Shown in pieces: positions 9,137 to 19,851 of a DNA stretch of 64,000 nucleotides; within the stretch, counting starts at the first letter, position 1, and every line of letters starts with the position of its first letter. This DNA comes from Metallosphaera sedula DSM 5348. GTDB lineage: Archaea; Thermoproteota; Thermoprotei_A; Sulfolobales; Sulfolobaceae. Under the pieces are notes generated by a model. It was given only the letters and a program-made list of their open reading frames with translations. It had not been told where the DNA came from and did not search any database. The stretch covers positions 1-64,000 of the forward strand of contig NC_009440.1 of assembly GCF_000016605.1 (NCBI RefSeq), read 5' to 3'. Position numbers and translations under genes: made by a program.

Positions 9137-9925
9137 ATTTACTATCTAGGGCCTAAGGGTAGTTTCTCCCACGAGGCTGCACTTAAAATTGAGGGAAATC
9201 ATATAGAAGCCTCTTCAATATCTGAGATATTCGATAAGCTATCCACAAATGCGATTGGGGTTGTTCCGGTAGAAAACACACTAGAGGGGCCAGTTAATGA
9301 AACATTGGATAACCTATACACCAGAAAGGGAGTGTATGTGAACAAAAGGATAGACATGAAGATAGACCTAGTCTTAGCCTCAAGGCCTGACGTAGAACTG
9401 GAATCAGTGACTAAAGTTTACTCCCATAATCACGCAATACATGAGGCCAGAAACACCCTATCCAAACTCGGACTTACAAATTTCATTCCAGTGAACAGTA
9501 CATCTAAGGCGGCTCAACTAGCCCTAGAGGATAAACAATCTGCGGCGATATGTTCTAGATTTGCGGCGAAGTTGTACGGGTTAAAAATTCTCAAGGAGAA
9601 CATCCAGGATGGGGTTAATATAACTAGGTTCCTTGTGGTGTCCAGAGAACTGACGGAGGTTGGCGAGAGGACCATAGTGTTTTTCACAGTTCCCGACGTT
9701 CCAGGTTCACTATTCAAGGTCCTAGAGAAATTCTATTTGCATAACGTTAATCTGTCAATGATTTACTCTAGGCCAACCAAGATAATTCCATGGAATTACT
9801 ATTTTTATCTGGAGTTTGAGGGAAGCATTTCCGAGGCAAAGAGAACAGGCCTTCTGGACGAGTTATCCAAGGTTACGCAGGAACTAAAAATAGTAGGAAG
9901 CTACACTACAATACCTGTCACATAA
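9137..9925 (+). CDS. pheA: Prephenate dehydratase, start codon disrupted
   Basis: Converts prephenate to phenylpyruvate for phenylalanine synthesis. The conserved N-terminus ([13 protein letters not shown]), [15 protein letters not shown], the catalytic TRF motif (NITRFLVV) and a C-terminal ACT domain with a YSRP motif are all present in one frame from about 9137. That frame has no ATG, GTG or TTG between the ilvA stop (same frame) and TTG 9305, which would delete the first ~56 conserved residues. An ATG at 9132 lies one base out of frame: ATGGAATTTAC would read M-E-I-Y-Y if one more A were present. Either a one-base deletion, a sequencing error or non-standard initiation (ATT 9137). Function firm, start unresolved. 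Confidence 0.85.
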   Translation: MYYLGPKGSFSHEAALKIEGNHIEASSISEIFDKLSTNAIGVVPVENTLEGPVNETLDNLYTRKGVYVNKRIDMKIDLVLASRPDVELESVTKVYSHNHAIHEARNTLSKLGLTNFIPVNSTSKAAQLALEDKQSAAICSRFAAKLYGLKILKENIQDGVNITRFLVVSRELTEVGERTIVFFTVPDVPGSLFKVLEKFYLHNVNLSMIYSRPTKIIPWNYYFYLEFEGSISEAKRTGLLDELSKVTQELKIVGSYTTIPVT

Positions 9926-10883
9926 CTATTCCGGGCTTTAAATTGTCAAGACTGTATAGGAGCATGTAGCTTTTAGCTCCGGTTATCCCCAAGGCCTTCA
10001 TGGAGGCTTCCCTTATAACTGCCTTGCTCCTACCATGCAGCATGCAGTAGCACAGGTAATCCCAGGGCTTATTGCTTTCCCTTAACACCACGTGCGTGGC
10101 CTCGTTCAGATTTTCAGCTATCCTGTTACAGGATTCTTCGATATTATCAGTATTGATGAGTAACATAGCGTTCTCAGTAATTCCTACCTTTTCTCCATTT
10201 ACTGTGGCTCCGTAATCCTTGATAACGTGCTTTGATCTTAATTCAGAAATCAAGTCCACGAGTTCCGCTTCTCTATACCCAAATCTCTCGGCAAGTGCCT
10301 TGAAAGGCCTCTCTACTATGGGAAGGGGATAGGACAAAGCCTTCAGGAATTCCATGTTTAGCCCTAGTTCATCAGCCGTGGGAATTTTCTCAGGTGTTTT
10401 CTCATTTTTGCTCCATGAGATCCCGCGTATTAAATCGTACTTTACACTTAATTTGAGATTCCTCTTGGAGAAAAGTATTACATAGTCTTCAGCTTTTACC
10501 TCCTCCATCAGATCCCTGACCCTCTTCTCTAAGGCTTCTTTCGATTCAGCCTTAAGGACGTACCAGACGTTATATCTTGGATGGTTCCTGATGAAGTTAT
10601 GCGTGAGTTCCCTTATGTGAAGCGCTTCTCTCCTGAACTTATCCAGTTGATCTAGGGGTATGGATGCGGCAATTAACGCTCCTTCCATTCCCTTAGATCT
10701 AAAATTGACATACATTCCAACTCTTTTTATAATTTCAGAATCTATAAGATTCAGTGTTTCCTTGAGGACTAGGTCAGTTCTTAGATTCAGCTTGCCAGCT
10801 ACTATATCGAAGGGTTTCTCATCGAGAGGGAAGTTGTATTGAAGTTCCATGAGAAGCTTAATCTGGGTATCGGCAAGATCCAT
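9918..10883 (-). CDS. Siroheme decarboxylase, AhbA-AhbB-like fusion
   Basis: Protein of 321 residues made of two consecutive Lrp/AsnC-like units, each a short helix-turn-helix plus a ferredoxin-like domain. Unit one (about 1-150) has [19 protein letters not shown]; unit two (about 170-321) starts with [17 protein letters not shown] and has [20 protein letters not shown]. This pattern matches siroheme decarboxylase subunits AhbA and AhbB, which convert siroheme to didecarboxysiroheme in the alternative heme pathway. Normally two proteins, here one polypeptide. It is convergent with pheA, overlapping by 8 bp. A plain Lrp regulator is less likely given the paired domains. Confidence 0.78.
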   Translation of the reverse strand: MDLADTQIKLLMELQYNFPLDEKPFDIVAGKLNLRTDLVLKETLNLIDSEIIKRVGMYVNFRSKGMEGALIAASIPLDQLDKFRREALHIRELTHNFIRNHPRYNVWYVLKAESKEALEKRVRDLMEEVKAEDYVILFSKRNLKLSVKYDLIRGISWSKNEKTPEKIPTADELGLNMEFLKALSYPLPIVERPFKALAERFGYREAELVDLISELRSKHVIKDYGATVNGEKVGITENAMLLINTDNIEESCNRIAENLNEATHVVLRESNKPWDYLCYCMLHGRSKAVIREASMKALGITGAKSYMLLYSLDNLKPGIVM

Positions 10884-10928
10884 GATTATATAGCAAGTTT
10901 ACTGGATTAAAAACCCGTTATTTGTCTC

Positions 10929-12335
10929 TCAATAATCAATTCCCAGCTTATTCAGTATTCCTCTAGCTGCTAGAACCCCAGTCGCAGCGGCTATATTTAT
11001 ACCTCTAGAGAGACCAGCACCATCTCCTGCAGCATATAAGTTATCTACCACTGTTTCCATATTACTGTCGACAACTGCCTTCATGCTGTAATATTTTATC
11101 TCTGGAGCATAGAGGAGCGTATTGGACGAGTAAATCCCAGAGGCCATGTTGTCTAGCCTCTCTAGACCCTCAACCAGGTCTGCAACTACCCTGTAAGGCA
11201 TACCCATGCTGATATCTCCAGGTGTCACGTCCTTAAGCGTAGGCTTAACCGTGGATCTCCCTATTCTCTCCCACGTGCTTCTCCTACCCTTCTCAAAATC
11301 TATAAGCCTCTGAAGGATTGGTTTTTCTCCACCTAGTCTAGTCATTAGTCTGGCCACGCTCTTTCCGTACTCAATAGTATCCTCTAGGGGATCCGATAGT
11401 TTTACAGTTGCGAGGAAGGCAAAGTTGGTATTTCTGCTTTTCTTATCCACATAAGTTTCGCCGTTAACACCTATGGTACCATCATCGTAAACTTCCTTCA
11501 TAATGAATCCTCCTGGATTCACGCAGAAAGTTCTAACCTTGTCGTCATACTTCCTGGTGTACATGATAACCTTGGGATCCCAGACAGCGCTAGTTAGGTC
11601 TTCCATGATAAATGATTCCACCTCAACCCTAACACCTATATCTAGTGGCCCTGATACCATGTCCACACCAAGTCTCTTGGCCTGGTCATAGAACCACTTC
11701 GCGCCTGAACGACCTGGCGCAGCTAGCACTGTTTTGGCTTCTATCTCTCCCTTATTCGTCTTTAGGTTGAACATGTTTCCCTTCTTCTCGAGTTGGTAAA
11801 CCTCCGTGAGCTCCGAGATTTTTACACCGTTTTTCTCCACATAGTTTGTCATCTCCTCTATTACAATAGGGCTCTTGTCAGTACCTATATGTCTCTGAAC
11901 AATCGGAACAAATTCCGCACCAGCCTTAGCTGCCTTTCTCTGAACTTCCTTGACCCTCTCCTCATTGGGTCTAAATAATCTGTCCTTAGGAGCGCCAAAC
12001 TTCACGAAAACCTCATCAATATAGTTGACCAGGTTTTGTGCCTTCTCCCAGCTCCTCATTATCTCGTGAAGTTCTCCGCCTATGTCGGGCCTAAGATTTA
12101 TTATTCCACTGCTAAACGTACCTGCACCTCCAAGCCCGTAGTTTATATGACACGGAGTGCAGAAGGTACACTTTTCCTTGGGGGTTAGCAGAGGGCAACT
12201 CCTTCTAGACGCCCTAACTCCCTTGTCTAACAACAAGACCCTATATTCTCCGTTCTTAGGCATAGCGTTGGCTATCTCATATGCTGCGAACAGGCCAGCG
12301 GGACCTCCTCCTATAATTACCACGTCATACTCCAT
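10929..12335 (-). CDS. FAD-dependent dehydrogenase, COG2509-like
   Basis: About 468 residues. The N-terminal dinucleotide-binding [10 protein letters not shown] near residues 10-19 marks a FAD-binding Rossmann fold, and C-terminal [21 protein letters not shown] is the second FAD contact of this family. The cysteine cluster [21 protein letters not shown] near 47-67 is conserved in this uncharacterised dehydrogenase group and may bind an Fe-S cluster or form a redox center (inference). Substrate is unknown. GTG 12344 (4-codon longer, overlapping purA) is an alternative start; ATG 12335 directly follows the purA stop. Confidence 0.82.
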   Translation of the reverse strand: MEYDVVIIGGGPAGLFAAYEIANAMPKNGEYRVLLLDKGVRASRRSCPLLTPKEKCTFCTPCHINYGLGGAGTFSSGIINLRPDIGGELHEIMRSWEKAQNLVNYIDEVFVKFGAPKDRLFRPNEERVKEVQRKAAKAGAEFVPIVQRHIGTDKSPIVIEEMTNYVEKNGVKISELTEVYQLEKKGNMFNLKTNKGEIEAKTVLAAPGRSGAKWFYDQAKRLGVDMVSGPLDIGVRVEVESFIMEDLTSAVWDPKVIMYTRKYDDKVRTFCVNPGGFIMKEVYDDGTIGVNGETYVDKKSRNTNFAFLATVKLSDPLEDTIEYGKSVARLMTRLGGEKPILQRLIDFEKGRRSTWERIGRSTVKPTLKDVTPGDISMGMPYRVVADLVEGLERLDNMASGIYSSNTLLYAPEIKYYSMKAVVDSNMETVVDNLYAAGDGAGLSRGINIAAATGVLAARGILNKLGIDY

Positions 12336-12336
12336 C

Positions 12337-13350
12337 TCAATCACCCATCTTCTCCTTTCGTAGATCTATGGTATCCAGGGCGTCCTCCCCGGTTCCAATG
12401 AGTGTAACTGGAACTCCAAGCTCATTTTCCACGTTCTCAACCCATCTCTTAGCTTCCCCTGGTAGTTTAGAGTATTCTCTGACCCCCTTGGCGTCCTTGA
12501 ACAGGGCGTCCAGCTTTGTTATGGCAACCTGCGTGGCTGAATTTATTTGAATTGCCCTTTTAGCAAGAGTTAAGTTAAATGGAGCAGCTCTTCTCATTCT
12601 CCCAGTAACGGTTCCCCTTTCCACAAGACCCATCTCCTCCGCCTTCTCCTTGGGTAGTTCGTTCTCCAGGTAGCCTTCACCAACTCTGGTCACAAACGAC
12701 TTGAATATTATGATAATTTGGTCCACGTATTTAGGCCCGACCCCAATTTCGCTTAAAACTCCTCCAGACGTAGTATTCCTGCTTGTTACGAAGGGATACT
12801 CCCCATGATAAAGACTCAAATAAGTTCCCTGAGTTCCCTCACCTAATACCCTTTCGCCCCTCTCAATGAACTCTAGCACACTCTCTGGCACATTTGAAAT
12901 ATATTTCTCAAGATCTTTAAAATCCTTAGCAAGTTTAAGTTTTCTAAGTACTCTTTTGGCCTCAGAGGTTCCTACACCCTGACCCGTACTACCTATCACT
13001 TTCATTAGATATTCGTCTTTTCTTTCCTCCTCTACTTCAGTTTGGGTGATAATCCCCACGTGTGGATCTATCATGAATCTATCCGTTGAGCCGGTTTCGT
13101 TTAATTCCTTCATTAGTTGCTCCACGCTTGTTAGTGCCCCTGGCCCCAGAGCTAGCTTAACCTTAGGATTAACGAAGGCAGAAGGTATTATCCTAATTTT
13201 CCATGTTTTACCTCCATATGACACCGTATGACCAGCATTTATGGATCCAGTCCTCACAGCTAGGGAATATCCGCCATTCAAACCTAGATAAGATGCTATT
13301 TTCCCCTTACCTTCGTCTCCATAAAAACCTCCAACCAAAATATCTAGCAT
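12337..13350 (-). CDS. purA: Adenylosuccinate synthetase
   Basis: GTP-dependent ligase converting IMP and aspartate to adenylosuccinate on the way to AMP. The P-loop-like [12 protein letters not shown] occurs at 7-18, with GAGHTVSY-like [22 protein letters not shown] and [14 protein letters not shown] following. At 337 residues it is the short archaeal form. It lies downstream of two purP genes on the same strand with a 135-bp gap, and its partner purB is divergent, so most of the IMP-to-AMP branch is here. Confidence 0.96.
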   Translation of the reverse strand: MLDILVGGFYGDEGKGKIASYLGLNGGYSLAVRTGSINAGHTVSYGGKTWKIRIIPSAFVNPKVKLALGPGALTSVEQLMKELNETGSTDRFMIDPHVGIITQTEVEEERKDEYLMKVIGSTGQGVGTSEAKRVLRKLKLAKDFKDLEKYISNVPESVLEFIERGERVLGEGTQGTYLSLYHGEYPFVTSRNTTSGGVLSEIGVGPKYVDQIIIIFKSFVTRVGEGYLENELPKEKAEEMGLVERGTVTGRMRRAAPFNLTLAKRAIQINSATQVAITKLDALFKDAKGVREYSKLPGEAKRWVENVENELGVPVTLIGTGEDALDTIDLRKEKMGD

Positions 13351-13485
13351 TAAGCACCGTTTTGGTTAATCTCCTTCCATAATATAAAAACCTTAACGTA
13401 GGGAATTTATAATGATAAATCTCCGATAAATGGAGAGATTGAATAATGAGTCTAGTTCTTTATGTGGATAAATGTTAATTATCAA
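13351..13485. promoter_or_regulatory. purA upstream region
   Basis: 135-bp AT-rich gap between purP and purA. It contains an imperfect hairpin (AATCTCC, loop GATAAAT, GGAGAGATT at about 13417-13440) and several T-rich stretches on the minus strand. It may end the purP transcript and start the purA one; no regulator site is recognised. Confidence 0.4.
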
Positions 13486-14529
13486 CTAGCTTATAACCTT
13501 GTCCAGCTCCTTCTTCTGTATAGCTTCCTTGATTTCTATGGCTATTCTTCTTCCTAGACTGATGGGCTTGCCGAAGTATAATTTAGAGTATTGACTTCCT
13601 ATTCCCATGTACGCGTTAGTTCCGCCACCTATCCTTGGGGCAACGTCGAAGACCACAATGTCTAAGTCTGGAGTAACTGCAAGTTGAAGGGTGAAAGGCC
13701 CAATTATACCCCCCTTTTCCAGCTTTCTTGTAGTCTCTACGAACGAGTAGCCCGCGTCGAACAGCTTTTCGAGCATGCTTTCCCTGATGGTCGCAGGCTC
13801 GTGGCCCACCTCAATTAGTCTTGGATATCTCCCCAGCTTACTCTGTATGTCAGAGGGAAGTCTGTAAAATGAGTCCCAATCGCTTTGTATCCTTCTATCT
13901 ACGCTAATTATTTCAACTCTATCAAATATTGGCGAGTAAAAGTAGTTGATATTGAAATAAGCCCCAAAAATGAACTCCTCTATGACCATTTGCGATATTC
14001 CCTGTTGATCTATTATCCCATCCTTCTCCAGTTTCCTCAACTTTTCCTGAAAATCTTCCCTATTAGCTGCGAAGAAAAATCCCCTTTCTACCTTTCTCTT
14101 AGCCTCGGGTATTTTGACTATAACAGGTCTATCAACTTCCTCAGGCCTTAGGGTCTTAGGCCTCCTTATTTTAGCCTCGTCAAGTATCCTGTAGTAATTC
14201 TTTTCACCAGTCCTCTCCTCCCATCTAAGCATCATTCTATTACCGAAGAACTTGACCTTCATGGCCTCTATGGCATCGTAACCTAGATACACTGCCATAC
14301 TTCGGTTCGGGACTATTAGCGCGTCTTGCTCGATCAGTCTCGTCTGAATCTCGTCACTGGATATCTCCTTAAAATCGTTGAGGATGATGCAAGTGTCAAC
14401 TATTCTCTTGAATTCCTTATATGGTCTTTCTCTCCCCTTTTTACAAAGGGCTATTGTACTAAATCCCTCGTCCTTAGCACCATCAAACACGTCCAGGGCT
14501 GAGTGGCTGGCTACCGACGCTATTTTCAT
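13486..14529 (-). CDS. purP: FAICAR synthetase PurP-like protein, copy 1
   Basis: ATP-grasp protein of 347 residues of the PurP family, which uses formate and ATP to formylate AICAR to FAICAR in archaeal purine synthesis. N-terminal [19 protein letters not shown], the [10 protein letters not shown] segment with GRGFFF-like continuation, and [15 protein letters not shown] match the family. The ATG overlaps the stop of the second copy (ATGA). Many archaea have two PurP-like proteins, often only one being the catalytic enzyme. Which copy is active cannot be decided here. Confidence 0.9.
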   Translation of the reverse strand: MKIASVASHSALDVFDGAKDEGFSTIALCKKGRERPYKEFKRIVDTCIILNDFKEISSDEIQTRLIEQDALIVPNRSMAVYLGYDAIEAMKVKFFGNRMMLRWEERTGEKNYYRILDEAKIRRPKTLRPEEVDRPVIVKIPEAKRKVERGFFFAANREDFQEKLRKLEKDGIIDQQGISQMVIEEFIFGAYFNINYFYSPIFDRVEIISVDRRIQSDWDSFYRLPSDIQSKLGRYPRLIEVGHEPATIRESMLEKLFDAGYSFVETTRKLEKGGIIGPFTLQLAVTPDLDIVVFDVAPRIGGGTNAYMGIGSQYSKLYFGKPISLGRRIAIEIKEAIQKKELDKVIS

Positions 14530-15524
14530 GTGGTCACCTCATTTAACCTGTTCTTTTGGATTGCTAGATTTATTTCTCTCCCTATCCTTCTTCCGACGCT
14601 CATGGGTTCATCCCAATAGAGCCAACTGTAGGGACTCCCATCCACATAAAGGTTAGTTCCGGCCACTATCCTTCCCGAGAACTCAAAGACAACCACATCA
14701 AGGGTATCCGTAACTATGGATTCAAGGCAGAAGGGACCTATGGCCCCGGGAGGCACCACATTTTTTGTAGTTTTAACAAAATTTTCTGCGTATTCATATA
14801 CTGAAGGCAATATACTCTCTCTGGCTACCGCTGGGATGTTGCCTGCGACCACGAACGTGGGCTCGGCTTTAATATCACTTGGAAGTCTCCTCAGACCGTC
14901 AACGTTGGTCTCATACCTGATATCAATCCCAGTCATCTCCACACGCTGTAGCATTGGACTGTAGAAGAATTGAAAGTACATAGGAATCCCAATCACGTAT
15001 TCCTGTATTATTAATTCCTCTACGTTGTTGATCAGCCCTTTTTCCTGGAGCCTCCTTATCCCCTCCTTGACCTCCTGTTTATTCCTACCTATGAAGTAAC
15101 CTCTTCCACCCTTGGCACCTGGCAATTTCACGATAACCATTCTATCGACATCCTCAGGGTTTTCAAACTTCATCGGTGTTTTTATATTGCTTAGCTCCAA
15201 TAATTTCATTTTTTTGGATTGATTTGATTCCCATGGAAACAAGTTCCTGTTACCGAAAATGGGCGTCCTTATCCGTGAAACCCTCTCCATGCCGATGTAC
15301 TCGATGAGACTTCCATGTGGTACAAAAACGGAGTTGGAAGTGCCATTGATCTTTTCCACAGCCTCATCTTCACTGGAATACACATAGAAGTTATCTATGA
15401 AGCTGAATCTTCTGTAAAAACCTTCCCTCTTGCCATTTACAACTATCCCAGTCTCGAAGCCTTCCCTTTTGGCCCCGTGAAGAATCTGAAGCGAGGAATG
15501 GCTTGCTAGAGTGAGTAATAGCAT
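14526..15524 (-). CDS. purP: FAICAR synthetase PurP-like protein, copy 2
   Basis: About 332 residues, clearly paralogous to the neighbouring copy: [59 protein letters not shown]-grasp fold, predicted AICAR formylation with formate. The open frame extends to TTG 15575, but ATG 15524 gives the normal family start. It is first in the operon and divergent from purB, separated by about 56 bp containing a symmetric TATA sequence. The glycine-rich loop KGGRGYF is better conserved than in copy 1 ([10 protein letters not shown]), which may favour this one as the catalytic enzyme (inference). Confidence 0.9.
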   Translation of the reverse strand: MLLLTLASHSSLQILHGAKREGFETGIVVNGKREGFYRRFSFIDNFYVYSSEDEAVEKINGTSNSVFVPHGSLIEYIGMERVSRIRTPIFGNRNLFPWESNQSKKMKLLELSNIKTPMKFENPEDVDRMVIVKLPGAKGGRGYFIGRNKQEVKEGIRRLQEKGLINNVEELIIQEYVIGIPMYFQFFYSPMLQRVEMTGIDIRYETNVDGLRRLPSDIKAEPTFVVAGNIPAVARESILPSVYEYAENFVKTTKNVVPPGAIGPFCLESIVTDTLDVVVFEFSGRIVAGTNLYVDGSPYSWLYWDEPMSVGRRIGREINLAIQKNRLNEVTT

Positions 15525-15550
15525 TTCGGGACTCACAATAGGGAAATGTA

Positions 15551-15559
15551 CTTTTAAAC
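15551..15559. promoter_or_regulatory. Symmetric TATA box between purB and purP
   Basis: CTTTTAAAC reads as GTTTAAAAG on the other strand. It begins 30 bases before ATG 15581 of purB and about 33 bases before ATG 15524 of purP, so one AT block may serve both divergent promoters. Confidence 0.5.
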
Positions 15560-15580
15560 TTCCTTGATCTTGCAATGAGT

Positions 15581-16951
15581 ATGGATGTGGTTTGTCCCAT
15601 AGACTGGAGATATGGTAGCAAGGAAATGAGGAGGATATTCACTAGAGAGGGAATCATTGAGTACAGAATTAAGGTTGAATTAGCGTTACTTTACGCCCTA
15701 AAGGAACTGGGCTACGTATCTGAGGAGGAATATGGTAAGGTGGAGAAAGCCTCAGAGAGCGTCACGCCCGAAGAGGTGGATAACCTAGAGGCCAAACTTG
15801 GACATGATGTGATGGCCCTTGTGGTATCCATGGCAGAAAAGGCTGGGGATGCGGGTAGATTCGTACATTTTGGTGCAACTAGTTACGATATAGTGGACAC
15901 TGCCTATGCCTTGATGTTCAGAGATGCGCTATCCATCCTGAAGGCTAAGTTCGTCAAATCTTTAGATAAATTAAAAGATCTTAGCCTGAAGTATCAGGAC
16001 CAGGTTATGGTGGGCAGGACTCACGCTCAACATGCAGTACCCATCACCTTGGGATTCAAATTCGCGAACTACTTGTATGAGATGACAAGGTCATTGGAAA
16101 GGTTGGTAGAGACCGAGAAGAGGGTAGTCCTGGGTAAAATGAGCGGAGCTGTCGGTACTATGGCGAGTTGGGGAAAGGATGGACTCAAGGTGGAAGAGTT
16201 GGTTATGAGGAGGCTTAACCTGAGGCCTCACTCCATATCCACTCAGGTTGCACCTAGGGACGGTTTTGCCGAGTTGATCAGCGATCTAGCCATAGCTGGA
16301 TCGGTGATGGACAGGTTCGCGATAGAGGTTAGGGAGCTCATGAGGCCTGAGATCGGGGAGATGGCCGAGGGAGTAGGGGACAGGGTCGGTAGCAGTACCA
16401 TGCCCCACAAGGAGAACCCGGTAACTGCGGAGAAGATTAGTGGTCTCTCCAAGTTACTAAGAGGAATGGTCGTATCTGAACTGGAAAATATTCCACTCTG
16501 GCATGAGAGAGATTTAACCAATAGCTCAAGTGAGAGATTTATCATATCCCACGCCTTCCTTGTTATGGACGAGATGCTAGACAGCTTTAATGAATTATTA
16601 TCTAACTTGAGAATTAATTTAGACGCCATGGAAAGGAATCTTCGGCTAAGTAAAGGATTGAATATGGCTGAAAGCTTAATGATTAACCTCACATTGAAGG
16701 GTTTACCTAGGCATAAGGCCCATGAGATAGTTAGCAAGATCTCCAGAGAGGCCAGAAAAGGAAATTCCAGTCTCCTGGAGGAGGCCATCAAAGACAAAAC
16801 AATCTCGTCGATGTTCAGTCAAGAGGAGCTTGAAAGAATATTGAATCCCAAGGCCTATCTGGGCCAGTATAAAACACTTATACAACGGGCTATAGATTAC
16901 TATGAGAACCTAGTAAGAGAGCTTAATGAGACCAGGGGAGTAATACATTAA
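15581..16951 (+). CDS. purB: Adenylosuccinate lyase
   Basis: About 456 residues. Catalyses two steps of purine synthesis: SAICAR to AICAR, and adenylosuccinate to AMP, releasing fumarate. The fumarase/aspartase superfamily signature [12 protein letters not shown] is present near residues 268-279, with [13 protein letters not shown] and [10 protein letters not shown] as the other conserved blocks. The TATA spacing favours ATG 15581 ([13 protein letters not shown]); ATG 15575 is two codons upstream. Divergent from the purP pair. Confidence 0.96.
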   Translation: MDVVCPIDWRYGSKEMRRIFTREGIIEYRIKVELALLYALKELGYVSEEEYGKVEKASESVTPEEVDNLEAKLGHDVMALVVSMAEKAGDAGRFVHFGATSYDIVDTAYALMFRDALSILKAKFVKSLDKLKDLSLKYQDQVMVGRTHAQHAVPITLGFKFANYLYEMTRSLERLVETEKRVVLGKMSGAVGTMASWGKDGLKVEELVMRRLNLRPHSISTQVAPRDGFAELISDLAIAGSVMDRFAIEVRELMRPEIGEMAEGVGDRVGSSTMPHKENPVTAEKISGLSKLLRGMVVSELENIPLWHERDLTNSSSERFIISHAFLVMDEMLDSFNELLSNLRINLDAMERNLRLSKGLNMAESLMINLTLKGLPRHKAHEIVSKISREARKGNSSLLEEAIKDKTISSMFSQEELERILNPKAYLGQYKTLIQRAIDYYENLVRELNETRGVIH

Positions 16952-16973
16952 TACTCCAAGCCAAAATTTTCCA

Positions 16974-17060
<87 letters not shown>

Positions 17061-17074
17061 CATTGGTGATTCTG

Positions 17075-18016
17075 ATGAAGCTAAAGGAGTTAGGAGAGCA
17101 CAGTTTCATTGAAACAGTCATTTCCAAGTACGTAAATTCGGATGTGAACCTGGACGTCTACAGGCAAGGAAATGTTGTTCTGAAAATAGACGGATTTCCT
17201 ATTAAATATACAATGCCCTTTATGGACTTTTATGATCTAGGATGGAAGGCAGTAGTTGCCGCTATGAGTGATCTAGTCTCCTATGGCGCTACACCTCTAG
17301 TTGTTCTATCGTCTTTCGGGCTTAGTCCTGAAATAGAGTCTAAGAACGCCGAGATGATGATAATGGGAATAAGTGACGCCTCAAAATATTACGGAGCTAC
17401 CTATGGCGGAGGGGATACAAATTCTTCAGAAGACTCTGGCTGGATCGATATAGCGATATTTGGTAATCCTGTTTGTAACACAAGACCCAAGGCAGAACCC
17501 GGAGACTTAGTTTATGTTACAGGAGAGTTAGGAAGAACTACAGGCGCCTTTCTCTGGTATAGTTCGGGTGGGAAGTTTCCCCTACCCTTAGACTCAGTGA
17601 TCAAGCTTAGACATCCTGTAATCAACAGGGCCATTTTGCGTGCTCATAGGGAGCTCTGTAGCGTTGTGGCACTTGGAACTGATGTGAGTGATGGGATTCT
17701 AGTTAGTCTTAACAAAATAGCCCACTATATTGGACACGGAATTGACATTGCTAATATTCCATTAGTGGAATATATACAGGAGTTAGTTGATAAGAACATA
17801 GTTAGTCTAAATGAAATATTAAAATCTGGAGGAGAAGAATATGAGACGATCTTCGTAGTGAAGAAGGAGACATCATCCATTTTTCTGGACGCAATGAAAA
17901 GGTATGGCGTGATCGTTAAAGAAATTGGAAGAGTAATTGATAGTGAACCAGAAATTAGATTGAATTCAAAGAAATACGAGGTTCACGGTTGGGATAACTT
18001 CAAGGGTTGGTTTTAG
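17075..18016 (+). CDS. thiL: Thiamine-monophosphate kinase
   Basis: About 313 residues of the PurM/ThiL fold; phosphorylates thiamine phosphate to the cofactor thiamine diphosphate. Conserved features are TMPFMDFYDLGWKAVVAAMSD (ATP/Mg site), YGGGDTNSSE, TGELGRTTGAF and TDVSDGIL. ATG 17075 is preceded by GGTGATTCTG, a good Shine-Dalgarno, immediately after the tRNA-Thr 3' end. The N-terminal ELGEHSFIETV is usual for ThiL. Product call is confident though related AIR synthase-like proteins share the fold. Confidence 0.92.
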   Translation: MKLKELGEHSFIETVISKYVNSDVNLDVYRQGNVVLKIDGFPIKYTMPFMDFYDLGWKAVVAAMSDLVSYGATPLVVLSSFGLSPEIESKNAEMMIMGISDASKYYGATYGGGDTNSSEDSGWIDIAIFGNPVCNTRPKAEPGDLVYVTGELGRTTGAFLWYSSGGKFPLPLDSVIKLRHPVINRAILRAHRELCSVVALGTDVSDGILVSLNKIAHYIGHGIDIANIPLVEYIQELVDKNIVSLNEILKSGGEEYETIFVVKKETSSIFLDAMKRYGVIVKEIGRVIDSEPEIRLNSKKYEVHGWDNFKGWF

Positions 18017-18083
18017 CCAAATAACCAGTTTGTAAGGAGAATAGACTTATATATAGTCCTAGCAATTTCATGTGTAGATCTAC

Positions 18084-19829
18084 ATGGCTCAAGTTGAGAC
18101 AGAAAATAAGGGTTTTAGACTGCTACCAGCGCCATCAAAATTCGAAAATGGGGAAGTAAAGTTTGGCGACAGGGACATCAAGATTGGGGGACCTTTACCT
18201 AAGCTTGCCCAGGACGAGAAGCTTATCAGGGTTACGCATTCTTTGTGTCCTGCTTGCTACAGGCTATTACCAGCAACCATATTTGAGAAGGACGAAAAGA
18301 TGTACATTAGGAAGATATGTCCTGAGCATGGAGAGTTTGAGGACCTTTATTATGGAGATGTGGGGATGTACTATAAGTTCGATTACTGGGAGTATGAGGG
18401 TAAGGGTCCTAGAGTTCCTTACGTTGACCTTAAGTCTCCCTGTCCTTATAACTGTGGACTATGTCCAATGCATCATCAGCACTCGGCACTTGTGAACCTG
18501 GTTATAACTAACAGATGTGATTTGTCTTGTTGGTACTGCTTCTTCTATGCCGAGAAGGCTGGCTACGTCTTTGAGCCAACACTGGAGCAGATAAAGTTCA
18601 TGGTAGATCAGTTAAAGAGGCAGGATACTACCATAGTTATCCAGGTTACAGGAGGCGAACCTACACTTAGGGAAGATATTGTTGAGGTAATTAAGCTCCT
18701 CAGGGAGTCAGGTGTCAGACATATTCAGCTCAACAGTTGGGGGGGAACTTTCGCCAAGATGTACATGGCTGATCCGGATAAGGCAGTGAGATACGCCATA
18801 GCCCTGAGGGAGGCAGGAGTCAACACTGTTTACATGAGCTTTGACGGGACTACCAGAAAGACCAATCCCAAGAATCATTGGGAGGTTCCTTACACCTTAG
18901 AAGTGTTCAGAAGGGCAGGGATGACCAGCGTCGTTCTAGTACCCACAGTTATCAAGACTGTAAATGACCATGATCTAGGAAATATAGTGAAATTCGCTGC
19001 AAGGAATATGGACGTTGTGAGAGCCATAAACTTCCAACCTGTCAGCTTGACAGGAATGATGAAGAGGAATATGAGGGCCAAGTTTAGAATAACCATTCCA
19101 GAAGTCCTGAAGAACATAGAGGACCAGACGGACGGCGAGGTCACTAGGGACAGTTGGTATCCAATAGGCACTTCAGTCGTGTTCTCGAGATTAGTCGAGG
19201 CTTTAACAGGTAAGGAGCAATTCGAAATGGCCAATCACCCAAGTTGCGGTGCTGGCACCTATATCTACATAGAGTGGAGAAACGGAGAACCACACTTCAT
19301 ACCCATTTCCAAGTTCATTGACCTAGAGGGTCTTCTAGAGTACTTCAAGGAGAAAGCAGAGGAACTCAAGGAAGGAGCTAACAAGTACTGGATTGGGATG
19401 AAGTTACTCTATAACGTCAGGAAGTTCATCGACAAGGAGAAAGGACCCAAGGACTTCGATGTATATAAGATGCTGTATAATGTGGTGGTAAGTCACAACT
19501 ATGAAGCTCTAGGCGAATGGCATTACAGGACATTGTTCCTGGGAACCATGCACTTCATGGACCTCTACAATTACGATATTAACAGGGTCATGAGATGCGA
19601 TATTCACTATGTTGTACCAGATGGGAGAGTAATTCCATTCTGTACCTACAACGTTCTTAATGATCTATACAGAGATAAAGTACTCAGGGAGTATCAGATA
19701 CCTCTAGATGATTGGATAAAGAAGCATGGGGAGAACAGTCTTGGAGATGCAATGAAGTATAGAAGGGTTGCAAGTACTCTAGAGAAGGGAGAAATATACA
19801 AGGAGACGTACAAGTACTTTAACGAGTGA
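18084..19829 (+). CDS. tes: Radical SAM protein, tetraether synthase-like
   Basis: Protein of 581 residues. The radical SAM cluster motif CDLSCWYC has C145, C149 and C152, and [11 protein letters not shown] follows. Extra cysteines CPAC (55, 58), C79 and CPYNCGLC (120, 124, 127) precede it, the layout of the COG1964 group that includes Tes, which joins archaeol tails into membrane-spanning tetraether lipids. C-terminal cysteines ([29 protein letters not shown]) may bind more Fe-S clusters. Sulfolobales have several COG1964 proteins, so Tes identity is probable, not certain. It stands alone, with a T-rich end downstream. Confidence 0.72.
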   Translation: MAQVETENKGFRLLPAPSKFENGEVKFGDRDIKIGGPLPKLAQDEKLIRVTHSLCPACYRLLPATIFEKDEKMYIRKICPEHGEFEDLYYGDVGMYYKFDYWEYEGKGPRVPYVDLKSPCPYNCGLCPMHHQHSALVNLVITNRCDLSCWYCFFYAEKAGYVFEPTLEQIKFMVDQLKRQDTTIVIQVTGGEPTLREDIVEVIKLLRESGVRHIQLNSWGGTFAKMYMADPDKAVRYAIALREAGVNTVYMSFDGTTRKTNPKNHWEVPYTLEVFRRAGMTSVVLVPTVIKTVNDHDLGNIVKFAARNMDVVRAINFQPVSLTGMMKRNMRAKFRITIPEVLKNIEDQTDGEVTRDSWYPIGTSVVFSRLVEALTGKEQFEMANHPSCGAGTYIYIEWRNGEPHFIPISKFIDLEGLLEYFKEKAEELKEGANKYWIGMKLLYNVRKFIDKEKGPKDFDVYKMLYNVVVSHNYEALGEWHYRTLFLGTMHFMDLYNYDINRVMRCDIHYVVPDGRVIPFCTYNVLNDLYRDKVLREYQIPLDDWIKKHGENSLGDAMKYRRVASTLEKGEIYKETYKYFNE

Positions 19830-19851
19830 TTTTCTTTTAATTTTTGTTTGA
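19828..19851 (+). terminator. T-rich terminator between convergent genes
   Basis: TGATTTTCTTTTAATTTTTG spans the gap between the tes stop and the end of the opposing reductase gene. Oligo-T runs are the usual archaeal intrinsic terminator; no hairpin is needed. Confidence 0.6.
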
